Shown one piece after another: positions 25,573 through 33,809 of a DNA stretch of 64,000 bases. How positions within the stretch are numbered: position 1 is the first letter of the stretch; each line of letters opens with the position of its first letter. The position numbers and the translations under genes were made by a program. The stretch is from Streptomyces sp. NBC_00620 (GTDB lineage: Bacteria > Actinomycetota > Actinomycetes > Streptomycetales > Streptomycetaceae), in the NCBI RefSeq assembly GCF_026341825.1, contig NZ_JAPENY010000001.1, positions 1,736,001-1,800,000 on the forward strand, written 5' to 3'. The notes under the pieces are model-generated. The model was not told the DNA's origin. It ran no database searches and was given only the letters and a program-made list of their open reading frames with translations.

Positions 25573-26321
25573 TCGGCATGGCCCGCGAACGACGCCTGGT
25601 GGAGATCTTCGTGGAGGTGGCGGACTCCCTCGTCGAGGACTTCGACGTCCTCGATCTGCTGCAACGGCTGTCCACCCGCTGCGTGGAACTGCTGAAGGTG
25701 TCGGCGGCCGGCATCCTGCTCGTCGACGCGCACGGCGAACTGCAGCTGATCGCCGCGTCGGACGAACACACGCGTCTGCTGGAGCTGTTCGCGCTCCAGC
25801 ACGACCAGGGCCCGTGCGTCGAGTGCTACCGCACCGGTGCGGCCCGGACGAACATAGACCTGTCGCGCCAGGACGTGACGGCGGACTGGCCGCGCTTCGC
25901 CGCACGCGCGCGGGAGACGGGTTACGTGATGACCCACGCGATTCCGCTGCGCCTGCGCCACCGTGTCGTCGGCGCCCTCAACCTCTTCCAGACCACGCCC
26001 CACCGCCTCGGCGACGACGACATCGCGCTCGCCCAGGCGCTGGCCGACGTGGCCACCATCGCGATCCTCCAGCAACGCACACTGGAGCAGTCGCACATCG
26101 AGAAGAGCCAGCTGGAGAACGCGCTGACCAGCCGCATCCTGGTCGAACAGGTCAAGGGCGTACTGGCGGAGCGCTGGAACACCTCGGTGGACGACGCCTT
26201 CGCCGCGTTCCGCTCCTACGCGCGCGCCCGTCACCTGCGGCTGTCGGACCTCGCCGCGCTGATCATCGCCGGCGACTTCGACACCGCGGACATCCCGGCG
26301 CCGGCCGTCCCCGGCCAGTGA
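25569..26321 (+). CDS. GAF-ANTAR protein (second of pair)
   Basis: A 250-residue protein: GAF domain (about 20-165: STRCVELLKVSAAGILLVDA, HDQGPCVECYRTG, VMTHAIPLRLRHRVVGALNL) and ANTAR domain (about 180-235: NALTSRILVEQVKGVLAERW, VDDAFAAFRSYARARHLRLS). It is translationally coupled to the first copy, so the two likely form a heteromeric sensor. The conserved Cys in GPCVECY may bind a ligand. Target RNAs are not identifiable here. Confidence 0.92.
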   Translation: MIGMARERRLVEIFVEVADSLVEDFDVLDLLQRLSTRCVELLKVSAAGILLVDAHGELQLIAASDEHTRLLELFALQHDQGPCVECYRTGAARTNIDLSRQDVTADWPRFAARARETGYVMTHAIPLRLRHRVVGALNLFQTTPHRLGDDDIALAQALADVATIAILQQRTLEQSHIEKSQLENALTSRILVEQVKGVLAERWNTSVDDAFAAFRSYARARHLRLSDLAALIIAGDFDTADIPAPAVPGQ

Positions 26322-26336
26322 CGTCCGTCAGTCGAC

Positions 26337-27146
26337 TCAATTCACGAAGACCAGGCTCTCCGCCTCCTCGACGATCTCCTCGGGAGCCGGCGGAGTGAGC
26401 AGGGCGGCGACATAGCGCTCCGCGTCCGGGTCGGCCGCCCGATGCGCGCGGGCCACGGCGTCCGAGACCTCGTAACGGGTGCTCCTGAGCCGGACGTCGG
26501 GGCCGAGGAGCGCCCAGTGCGCGGTGCCCGGCTCGCCCGAGTGGTACGGCTGCCCGACGCTTCCCGGGTTGACGCTGCGCAGGCCGGCCACCGCGCGGTC
26601 GAACTGGAGGTGCGAGTGGCCGGTGACCAGGACGCGTGCGTCGATCGCCGCGGACAGCCGCGTGAACCGCTCGGACGGCGTTGCGGGCGTGACCAGTTCG
26701 TGGTCGCTGCGCGGGGAGCCGTGGCAGAAGTGCACCGGGCCCAGTCCGTCGATCTCGACGACGACTCCGAAGGGCACGCGCGTGAGGAAGCCGAGGGCCT
26801 CGGGCGAATGCCGGTCGGCGATCCACTGCTGGCGCGGGGTGTCGGCCACCCGCACACCGGTGCCGATCTCGGCGGCGTAGCGGTCGCAGTTGCCCCGTAC
26901 GCACAGGGCCCGGTCGCCGAGCGCGGCGATCAGTTCGTACGTCTCCTGCGGCTGCGGTCCCCAGGTCAGATCGCCGTTGAGTACGACGAAGTCGGCGGCA
27001 GCGACGTCCGGTTCGGCGAGCACCGCTTCAAAAGCGGGGACGTTGGCGTGGATGTCGGAGAGCACGGCGACCCGCGCGACCGGGCCGTACCGGCGCGGGG
27101 ATCCTTCCCAGCCCGCCGGGCCGTGCAGGGTGACGTCGTCGTCCAT
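26337..27146 (-). CDS. Metallophosphoesterase
   Basis: A 269-residue calcineurin-like phosphoesterase with the metal motifs in order: VAVLSDIHANVPA (about 26-38), LNGDLTWGP, CVRGNCDR, VHFCHGSP and VLVTGHSHLQFDRAVAG. Relatives hydrolyse phosphomonoesters or diadenosine or cyclic nucleotides; the exact substrate is unknown. ATG 27146 is preceded by GAAGGG. It lies 28 bp downstream of the Ser/Thr kinase gene on the same strand and may be co-transcribed, which hints at antagonistic or sequential signalling; that is inference. The 3' end is 15 bp from the convergent GAF-ANTAR gene. Confidence 0.9.
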   Translation of the reverse strand: MDDDVTLHGPAGWEGSPRRYGPVARVAVLSDIHANVPAFEAVLAEPDVAAADFVVLNGDLTWGPQPQETYELIAALGDRALCVRGNCDRYAAEIGTGVRVADTPRQQWIADRHSPEALGFLTRVPFGVVVEIDGLGPVHFCHGSPRSDHELVTPATPSERFTRLSAAIDARVLVTGHSHLQFDRAVAGLRSVNPGSVGQPYHSGEPGTAHWALLGPDVRLRSTRYEVSDAVARAHRAADPDAERYVAALLTPPAPEEIVEEAESLVFVN

Positions 27147-27174
27147 CGGGACCGACCCTTCCGGCGGGAAACCC

Positions 27175-28731
27175 TCAACGGAGCGTGCGGAAGCCCGCCT
27201 TGACCTTGTCGAAGACAGGGCGGAAAGTGTCCCACTGCTTGTCGGGCGCCGACAGGTAGATGTCGTACTCCCGGCCGCCCTCCTGCCCGAAGCCGAAGTC
27301 GATGGCGCGGAACATCCGGACCCGTCCCTCGAAGGTGAACTCCCATACAACCGCGGGCAGTCCCTGGAACGTGGTGCGCTGCATACGCAGTTTCCGGTAC
27401 GACGTGGGGTAGTTGACCTTGGTGTTCGCCTCGATGGTCAGGAAGTGCGACATGGGGCTCGCGCCCGCGGGTTCCACCATGCCGATCGTGAGGCCCGCCA
27501 GGCCCGACTTGTCGGCGTAGTCGACCTGTTCGCTCGTCGCGTTGCCGCGCTTCCAGCTGTCCGGGACAGGGAAGGCGACGCCCAGCGTCTTGTCCGTGAC
27601 GAGGTGGAAACCCTTGGGGACGGGGGGAGGGGTGGACGCAGTCGTCGGCGCGGGGGTGGTCGCGGTGCCCTGGGCGGTGCCGCCCGCACCGCTGCCCTCG
27701 TCGCGCGACATGACGTGGATGCAACCGGCCACGACGGCGGCTGCCAGCGTCACGGCGGCCAGGCTCCAGGCGAACGCACGCCGCTTCTTCCTCGGCCGAG
27801 CCGACGCCGGAGCCGGAGCCGGGATCGGCGCCGGTGCGGGCTCCCGCCGAGTGAACGCGGTCGGTGGCTGCGCCGGGGCGTACGTCTGGGCCCGCGTCGG
27901 TGCCTCCCCGGCCCCGACAGGCGGCACCGCCCGCAGCGCCCGTTCCGTCTCCTCCGCCGACGGCCGCTCGTCCGGGTCCTTGGCCAGCAGCGCTTCGATG
28001 AGGGGTTCGAGAGGCCCGGCCTGCTTCATCGGTTCGAGCGGGTCGGCGACAACGGAGTACGCCGTCTCCACCGCGGTGTCCTTGCGGAACGGGGGCCGTC
28101 CCTCGACGGCCTGGTACAGGGTCGCTCCCAGCGCCCAGAGGTCGGCGGCGGGTCCGGGCCTGCGGCCCCGCATCCGCTCGGGCGCGATGTAGTCGATCGA
28201 CCCGACGAGCTCGCCGGTCTTCGTCAGCGTCGAGGTGCCGCTCGCCATGGCGATGCCGAAGTCGGTGAGGACGACCCGGCCCTCGGCGCCGAGGAGTACG
28301 TTGCCGGGTTTCACGTCGCGGTGCAGCACCCCGGCCGCGTGCGCGGCCCGCAGAGCGGCGACCATGCCGAGCCCGACCCGGGCGGCCTCACCGGGCGGGA
28401 GTGCGCCGCCGCCCTTGAGCAGCGCACCGAGGGTGGTCGAGGGCACGTACTCCATGACGATGCAGGGCAGCCCCTCGTCGTCCACGACGTCATGGACGAC
28501 GACCACGTTGGGGTGGGCGATCCGGGCGGCGCTGCGCGCCTCGCGGCGGGTGCGTTCGTAGAGCGTGCCGAGCTCGTCGTCGGTGAGATGCCGCTGGACA
28601 TGCAGCCGCTTCAGCGCGACATGCCGGCTGAGCACCTCGTCCTCGGCCCGCCACACGGTGCCCATGCCACCGCGCCCGATCTGCTCGGCCAACCGGTACC
28701 GTCCGGCGATCAGCCGCCCCTCGTCCGACAC
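27175..28731 (-). CDS. Membrane Ser/Thr protein kinase
   Basis: A 518-residue PknB-type kinase: GRGGMG 19-24, catalytic Lys 41 (VALK), HRDVKPGN 137-144 and DFG 157-159, so a typical RD kinase. A Pro/Ala linker (270-315) leads to a transmembrane helix at about 320-340. The extracytoplasmic domain (385-518) starts GFHLVTDKTLGVAFPVPDSW and ends FDKVKAGFRTLR, a fold seen in streptomycete kinases and possibly a PsbP/LpqN-like sensor. The start is GTG. A phosphoesterase gene follows. Confidence 0.93.
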   Translation of the reverse strand: MSDEGRLIAGRYRLAEQIGRGGMGTVWRAEDEVLSRHVALKRLHVQRHLTDDELGTLYERTRREARSAARIAHPNVVVVHDVVDDEGLPCIVMEYVPSTTLGALLKGGGALPPGEAARVGLGMVAALRAAHAAGVLHRDVKPGNVLLGAEGRVVLTDFGIAMASGTSTLTKTGELVGSIDYIAPERMRGRRPGPAADLWALGATLYQAVEGRPPFRKDTAVETAYSVVADPLEPMKQAGPLEPLIEALLAKDPDERPSAEETERALRAVPPVGAGEAPTRAQTYAPAQPPTAFTRREPAPAPIPAPAPASARPRKKRRAFAWSLAAVTLAAAVVAGCIHVMSRDEGSGAGGTAQGTATTPAPTTASTPPPVPKGFHLVTDKTLGVAFPVPDSWKRGNATSEQVDYADKSGLAGLTIGMVEPAGASPMSHFLTIEANTKVNYPTSYRKLRMQRTTFQGLPAVVWEFTFEGRVRMFRAIDFGFGQEGGREYDIYLSAPDKQWDTFRPVFDKVKAGFRTLR

Positions 28732-28880
28732 AACGCGCCCTCGCCGACTCTCTCCGCGCCACTTGCCCTGTGCTGTGCAGCTCCGTAGCTGTGTAGCTGT
28801 GTGCTTTTTGTTCGATTCGCGTCGACACCATAACCGTCGCAGGTTGCGGGACCGTCTCCGCGCGCTGGCGGGGCTTGACT

Positions 28881-29465
28881 GTGCCCAAGGTCACCGATGT
28901 ACTCCCACGCATGCCAGGGACGGATGACCAGCGCGACGACCAGTTACTCGAAGCCCACCCCGCCACCCCCGGGCCGGAGGCGGCCACCGCGCAGGGCTAT
29001 GTGGACAGCAGGCTGGACCAGTACCGGGGCTGGTACGACAGGAAAGCCGTCAAGATGAAGGCCATGCACCTCAGGATGCGGACGCTGTCCGTCGTCGGGG
29101 GCGCGCTGGTGCCGGTTCTGGTCAACCTCGACCTGTCGTTCGCCAAGCTCGGCGCGACCGTGCTGAGCCTGGTCGTGGTCGGCTCGGTGTCCCTGGAGAG
29201 CGTCTACCGCTACCGCGAGCAGTGGAAGAACTACCGCTCGACCGAACAGCTCCTCGTGCACGAGCGCATCTACTTCGAAACCAAGATCGGCCCCTACACC
29301 GGCCTCTCGCAGAAGGAAGCGTTCCGGACGCTGGTCGCCCGCGTGGAGACGGCGATCGCCAACGAGAACGCCGCGACCCTCAACGTCATGACGCTGGGCG
29401 GCCAGGTCACCTCCGACGTCCAGCTCCCGCCCGCCGTTCCGGAGGCCCGGCGCGGGGTCCAGTAG
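28881..29465 (+). CDS. DUF4231-type membrane protein
   Basis: A protein of about 194 residues with two adjacent transmembrane segments (LSVVGGALVPVLVNLDLSFA and LGATVLSLVVVGSVSLESVY) followed by the helical YRYREQWKNYRSTEQLLVHE and PYTGLSQKEAFRTLVARVET. This is the DUF4231 (SLATT-like) pattern. Such proteins are suggested to be pore-forming effectors in some defence systems, but here no partner nuclease or sensor is adjacent. Starts at TTG 28875, GTG 28881 and ATG 28911 are all in frame; GGCGGGG favours 28881. Confidence 0.8.
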   Translation: MPKVTDVLPRMPGTDDQRDDQLLEAHPATPGPEAATAQGYVDSRLDQYRGWYDRKAVKMKAMHLRMRTLSVVGGALVPVLVNLDLSFAKLGATVLSLVVVGSVSLESVYRYREQWKNYRSTEQLLVHERIYFETKIGPYTGLSQKEAFRTLVARVETAIANENAATLNVMTLGGQVTSDVQLPPAVPEARRGVQ

Positions 29466-29504
29466 AGGTCAAAGGCCGGTGCGGCTCGACGTATCGTGAC
29501 GCAT

Positions 29505-29900
29505 ATGCAGTCCTACACAATCGGCCAGGCCGCCCGGCTGCTCGGCGTGAGCCCGGACACCGCCCGGCGGTGGGCGGACGCCGGGCGGGTGGCCACCCAC
29601 CGGGACGACGGCGGGCGGCGGCTCATCGACGGCCGGGATCTGGCCGCGTTCTCCGTCGAGCTGGCGAAGACCGGAGGCGAGGAGGAGGTCTCCTCCTACA
29701 CCTCCGTCCGCAACGCCTTCGCCGGCATCGTCACCGCCGTCAAGCTCGGCGACGTCGCCGCCCAGGTGGAGATCCAGGCCGGTCCGCACCGGCTTGTCTC
29801 CCTCCTCACCCGCGAGGCGGTCGAGGAACTGGGCCTGGAGGTCGGCATGGAGGCCACGGCGAGGGTGAAGTCGACGAACGTGCACATCGACCGCACCTAG
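29505..29900 (+). CDS. HTH-TOBE molybdate-type regulator
   Basis: A 131-residue protein with an excisionase-like HTH (1-60: YTIGQAARLLGVSPDTARRW, HRDDGGRRLIDGRDLAAFSV) and a C-terminal TOBE/MopI domain (65-130: SVRNAFAGIVTAVKLGDVAA, GMEATARVKSTNVHIDRT). TOBE domains of this type bind molybdate or tungstate, so this is a candidate molybdate-responsive regulator; modABC lies 3 kb away. The ATG lies inside the palindrome GCATATGC and follows a -10-like TATCGT within 14 bases, so the mRNA may be nearly leaderless. Confidence 0.88.
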   Translation: MQSYTIGQAARLLGVSPDTARRWADAGRVATHRDDGGRRLIDGRDLAAFSVELAKTGGEEEVSSYTSVRNAFAGIVTAVKLGDVAAQVEIQAGPHRLVSLLTREAVEELGLEVGMEATARVKSTNVHIDRT

Positions 29901-29912
29901 CTCGCGCCCAGG

Positions 29913-31073
29913 TCAGGTGGACGTCGAGTACGAGTGCGCCCCTGTCCCCGCCAGCGCGCCCCCGTCGACGATCAGGTACTCGTCGCGTATCGCGGTGCCG
30001 TCGAGCCACGACTCCAGGATCTCCCGGGTGCCGGCCGCGTAACGGGCCTGCGCGGAGAGCGAGGAGCCGGAGATGTGCGGGGTCATCCCGTGGTGCGGCA
30101 TGGTGCGCCACGGGTGGTCGGCCGGGGCGGGCTGCGGATACCAGACGTCACCCGCGTAACCGGCCAACTGCCCGCTCACCAGCGCCCGTTCGACCGCGTC
30201 CCGGTCCACGATCTTCGCCCGCGCCGTGTTGATCAGGTACGCGCCGCGCTTCATCGCGCCGAGCAGCTCGTCCCCGAACAGGCCCTCCGTCTCCGGGTGC
30301 AGCGGCGCGTTGATGGTGACGACGTCGCAGTGCGGGGCCATGTCCTGGGAGCTCTCGTGCCAGGTCAGCCCCAGCTCCTCCTCGACCTCGCGCGGCAGCC
30401 GGTACCGGTCCGTGTAGTGCAGCTTCACGTCGAAGGGCGCGAGGCGGCGCAGCACCGCGAGCCCGATCCGCCCGGCGGCGACCGTGCCGACGTGCATGCC
30501 CTCCAGGTCGTACGAACGGGCCACGCAGTCCGCGATGTTCCAGCCGCCGTCCAGGACCACCTGGTGGGAGGGCAGGTAGTTCCGTACGAGCGACAGCGTC
30601 ATCATCACCACGTGCTCGGCGACGCTGATGCTGTTGCAGTACGTCACCTCGGCGACCGTCACGCCGTGCGCGATGGCCGCGTCGAGGTCGACGTGGTCGG
30701 AGCCGATGCCCGCCGTGACCGCCAGTTTCAGGTTCTTGGCGGCGGCGATGCGCTCGGGGGTCAGGTACGCCGGCCAGAACGGCTGCGAGATCACGACGTC
30801 CGCGTCGGGCAGCTCACGGTCGAAGACCGAGCCGTCGCCGTCCTTGTCCGAGGTGACGACGAGGGTGTGGCCGCGCTCCTCCAGGAAGCGGCGCAGCCCC
30901 AGTTCGCCGGTCACGCTGCCGAGCAGGTGGCCGGGGGTGAAGTCGGTCGCCTTCGGGGTGGGTGTGGTCTGGCCGCCCGGGTAGTGGTCGATGACGGGGA
31001 GGTCGTCCCGGGCGTACGTCGTGGGGTATCCGTCGGTCGGGTCGTCGTACAGCACGCAGAGCACCTTGGCCAT
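29913..31073 (-). CDS. fdh: NAD-dependent formate dehydrogenase (metal-independent)
   Basis: A 386-residue D-2-hydroxyacid-type dehydrogenase with family features of bacterial and plant NAD-FDH: substrate-side QPFWPAYLTPERI, VTAGIGSDHVDLDAAIAHGV, NAD-binding GMHVGTVAAGRIGLAVLRRL, NAPLHPETEGLFGDELL, NTARAKIVDRDAVERAL and catalytic His in MTPHISGSSLSAQARYAAG. It oxidises formate to CO2 with NAD+. The enzyme needs no molybdenum, although molybdenum genes surround it. A LysR regulator gene lies upstream on the same strand. Confidence 0.93.
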   Translation of the reverse strand: MAKVLCVLYDDPTDGYPTTYARDDLPVIDHYPGGQTTPTPKATDFTPGHLLGSVTGELGLRRFLEERGHTLVVTSDKDGDGSVFDRELPDADVVISQPFWPAYLTPERIAAAKNLKLAVTAGIGSDHVDLDAAIAHGVTVAEVTYCNSISVAEHVVMMTLSLVRNYLPSHQVVLDGGWNIADCVARSYDLEGMHVGTVAAGRIGLAVLRRLAPFDVKLHYTDRYRLPREVEEELGLTWHESSQDMAPHCDVVTINAPLHPETEGLFGDELLGAMKRGAYLINTARAKIVDRDAVERALVSGQLAGYAGDVWYPQPAPADHPWRTMPHHGMTPHISGSSLSAQARYAAGTREILESWLDGTAIRDEYLIVDGGALAGTGAHSYSTST

Positions 31074-31250
31074 GTCGCGGCTCTCCTCAACTCCGTTGTC
31101 GGAAGGTTCCCTTCACCATCCTCGGGGTCGATTCCGCAGGTCAAAGCGTTCCTTGCTATGCCGGGATAGACGGCGGCTATCTCACTCCCGACGCTCCGGC
31201 CGACGGCTGTCCCACACCTGCACGCCCGGTGCGTCCGGCCGACGGCCGCC

Positions 31251-32183
31251 TCATTCCCGTACGTCCAGGTAGGTGTGGAGCAGCGCGTCCAGCGCGTCCC
31301 GTACGCCCGCGCCCCGCGCCACCTTCAGCAGCGCCTCCGCGAGGACGGACTGCGGATCGCCCTCGGCCACCACGAGCCCCACCCGCGGCCCGTGCGCCGG
31401 ACCCTTCAGCGGCACCACCCGCATCCCCTCCGGTACGCCGAACATGTGCAGCCACGCGTGCGAGATCACGCTCGACCAGCGGCCGCCCGGCAGATGCGCG
31501 TACAGCCCGGCGACGCTGTCCGACTCGATCGCGGGCTCGGCACTCGCACCGTCGGCGGCGAAGCACTCGTCGATGATCCGGCGGTTGCGCATCCGGGGGC
31601 TCAGCAGACACAGGGGCAGCGCCGCCGCGTCCGCCCAGCGCGCCGTCGACGCGGTGGCCAGCGGGCCGTCGTCCGGCGTGAGGAGCACGTACCGCTCCTC
31701 GTACAGCGGAAACCGTCGTACGTGACGGAGCTCGTCGTCGTCCAGATACGTCATCGCCGCGTCCAGCTCGAACTCGGCGAAACCGTGGGTGATCTCCGCG
31801 GAGGACAGCGACTGCAGGCTGACCCGGGCCTGCGGGTGGCGCTCGCAGAACGGGTTGGTGAGGAGGGAGGCGGCGGGCAGCGCGGTGGGGACGATGCCCA
31901 GGCGCAGGGTGCCGGTCAGGCCGCCGCGCAGTGCCGACAGCTCCTGGCGCAGGGCGTCCCGCTCGGCGAGGATGCGGTGCGCCCAGGCGAGCACGACCTC
32001 ACCCTCGGGGGTCAGCCCCTCGTACCGCCTGGCCCGCCGCACGATCGGCACGTCCAGCTCGTGCTCCAGCCGCCGGATAGCGGCGGACAGCGACGGCTGC
32101 GACACGAAACAGGCGGCCGCCGCCCGCGCGAAGTGCCGCTCACGGGCGAGCGCGACCAGGTACTCCAGCTGGCGCAACAGCAT
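31251..32183 (-). CDS. LysR-family regulator
   Basis: A 310-residue LysR regulator: N-terminal winged HTH (1-60: LRQLEYLVALARERHFARAA, FVSQPSLSAAIRRLEHELDV) and a periplasmic-binding-type effector domain (90-300: GTLRLGIVPTALPAASLLTN, DAAMTYLDDDELRHVRRFPL). AGGAGG lies 6 bases before the ATG. It is 177 bp upstream of the formate dehydrogenase on the same strand, so control of that gene is the simplest guess. The intervening 31074-31250 shows two copies of a CCGGCCGACGGC-like segment. Confidence 0.9.
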   Translation of the reverse strand: MLLRQLEYLVALARERHFARAAAACFVSQPSLSAAIRRLEHELDVPIVRRARRYEGLTPEGEVVLAWAHRILAERDALRQELSALRGGLTGTLRLGIVPTALPAASLLTNPFCERHPQARVSLQSLSSAEITHGFAEFELDAAMTYLDDDELRHVRRFPLYEERYVLLTPDDGPLATASTARWADAAALPLCLLSPRMRNRRIIDECFAADGASAEPAIESDSVAGLYAHLPGGRWSSVISHAWLHMFGVPEGMRVVPLKGPAHGPRVGLVVAEGDPQSVLAEALLKVARGAGVRDALDALLHTYLDVRE

Positions 32184-32289
32184 GCGTCACCTCCTGTCGG
32201 CGAGGTCCGTTTCGGCGGGTTTCCGCCGGCCGGTCAGCGTCGCAGACGTCGGGCGCTCCTGTCACGGTCGGTGCCCTCCCAGCGGCAGG

Positions 32290-32790
32290 TCAGGTGAGGC
32301 GGGGGCCGTCGCCCGACAGCCAGGACGAGTAGCCGCCGTCCACCCGTATCGCGTTGATGCCGCTGATGTGCCGGGCTCCGCAGCGGTCCTGGGGCAGGAC
32401 GAGTTGGGGGCCCGCCAGGTCGAGCGGGGTTTCGTCGATGGAGACCGCGAGCAGGACCGGGGCGTGGGCGAAGTCGGGGTCGATCTCGGCCCAGGTCAGG
32501 AGGGCGTGGTGGCCGTCCGTTCCCGTCACGGCGATGAGGAAGCGCAGGCGGTCCTTGCGGCGGACGGGGTCGAACCCGGGTCCGGCGTCGGTGAGGACGT
32601 CGTGCAGCAGCGGGCCGCCGAAGCGGTGGTGCTGTACGCCGCTGGTGGCGCACTCGAAGCCGGCCCGCACCCGGTGCTGGGGCCAGGCCATCAGGTCGGC
32701 CACCGTCAGCCGGGCCGGGCGGGCGACGTCGCCGGTCAGGGCGAGCTTCGCCGAGGCTTGAGCGGGGGTTTCCGTCGAGGGCCGGCTCAT
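32290..32790 (-). CDS. Small molybdopterin-dependent oxidoreductase
   Basis: A 166-residue single-domain protein of the sulfite-oxidase molybdopterin fold. It keeps the Mo-ligating Cys in RAGFECATSGVQHHRFGG (about 46) and has PVLLAVSIDETPLDLAGPQL, LVLPQDRCGARHISGINAIR and GYSSWLSG. There is no Tat signal, heme or dimerisation domain, unlike full-length family members of 300-500 residues. It is divergent from modA across 191 bp, which supports a molybdenum-linked role. The substrate is unknown. Confidence 0.85.
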   Translation of the reverse strand: MSRPSTETPAQASAKLALTGDVARPARLTVADLMAWPQHRVRAGFECATSGVQHHRFGGPLLHDVLTDAGPGFDPVRRKDRLRFLIAVTGTDGHHALLTWAEIDPDFAHAPVLLAVSIDETPLDLAGPQLVLPQDRCGARHISGINAIRVDGGYSSWLSGDGPRLT

Positions 32791-32902
32791 GGGCACCACC
32801 TCCCGGAAGACGGTACCCAGATCACGGTCCCGTATAAACGCACATGCGTGCACCCTGCGGTAATCATGCAGCTCATGCGATGTGACAGGAGACTTACGCC
32901 TT

Positions 32903-32921
32903 GCATATGCGGCAGTATGAT
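32903..32921 (+). promoter_or_regulatory. Candidate modA promoter and operator
   Basis: GCATATGC (32903-32910) is followed by TATGAT (32916-32921), a good -10 candidate 60 bp before the modA start. The same rare palindrome covers the start codon of the HTH-TOBE gene (29501-29508). This suggests one regulator acting at both places. Confidence 0.45.
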
Positions 32922-32981
32922 CGGCGCATGCCCGCCCGAGTAGCCAGCATGCTCATCTGAAGCGTCAGAGGGAGTAGCCCC

Positions 32982-33809
32982 GTGAAGACCCGTTCCGCAC
33001 GTCGGACCCGCCGGACCCTGCGAGTGGCCGGTGCCGGTGCCGCCGCGCTGCTGGCCCTGAGCGCCTGCTCCTCCTCCGACTCCGACGACTCCTCGGTGAA
33101 GTCCGACTCCTCGTCCTCCGCCTCTCCGGAGCTCACCGGCACGGTGACCGTCTTCGCCGCCGCCTCGCTCAAGGAGAGCTTCACGACGCTGGGCAAGGAG
33201 TTCGAGGAGGCCCACCCCGGTACGAAGGTGACGTTCAGCTTCGGCGGCAGCGACACGCTCGCCGCGAGCATCACCGGGGGTGCCCCGGCCGATGTGTTCG
33301 CCTCCGCGAGCCCCAAGACGATGGCGATCGTGACGGACGCGAAGGACGCGTCCGGTACCCCTGCCACCTTCGCGCGCAACCAGCTGGAGATCGCGACCCT
33401 GCCCGGCAACCCCGACAAGATCGCCTCCCTCAAGGACCTCACCAAGTCCGGCCTCAAGGTCGTGCTCTGCGACAAGACCGTGCCGTGCGGCGCCGCCGCG
33501 CAGAAGGCGCTGGACGCGAGCGACCTCAAGCTCACCCCGGTCTCCTACGAGCAGGACGTCAAGAGCGCCCTGACGAAGGTGGAGCTGAAGGAGGCCGACG
33601 CCGCCGTCGTCTACAAGACCGATGTGAACGCGGCGGGTGACAAGGTGGAGGGCGTGGACTTCCCCGAGTCGGCCGACGCCATCAACGACTACCCGATCAC
33701 CCTGCTCAAGGACGCGCCCAACGCCGCCGCGGCGAAGGCGTTCATCGCGCTGGTGCAGTCCGCCGAGGGCCAGCAGGTGCTGACGGCGGCGGGGTTCCTC
33801 AAGCCGTGA
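32982..33809 (+). CDS. modA: Molybdate ABC transporter substrate-binding lipoprotein
   Basis: A 275-residue lipoprotein: basic N-terminus, hydrophobic run (VAGAGAAALLALSACSS, lipobox LSAC at about 26-29) and a Ser-rich linker. The ModA fold follows: TVFAAASLKESFTTLGKEFE, FGGSDTLAASITGGAPADVF, QLEIATLPGN and KTDVNAAGDKVEGVDFPESA. ModA binds molybdate (or tungstate) outside the membrane. The start is GTG, with GAGGGAG 7 bases upstream. The stop overlaps the modB start (GTGA). Confidence 0.95.
   Translation: MKTRSARRTRRTLRVAGAGAAALLALSACSSSDSDDSSVKSDSSSSASPELTGTVTVFAAASLKESFTTLGKEFEEAHPGTKVTFSFGGSDTLAASITGGAPADVFASASPKTMAIVTDAKDASGTPATFARNQLEIATLPGNPDKIASLKDLTKSGLKVVLCDKTVPCGAAAQKALDASDLKLTPVSYEQDVKSALTKVELKEADAAVVYKTDVNAAGDKVEGVDFPESADAINDYPITLLKDAPNAAAAKAFIALVQSAEGQQVLTAAGFLKP

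Noticed and set aside
28881..29465. DUF4231 protein as part of a defence system
   Set aside because: No nuclease, nucleotide cyclase or TIR partner adjoins it; the neighbours are a kinase and a molybdate regulator.
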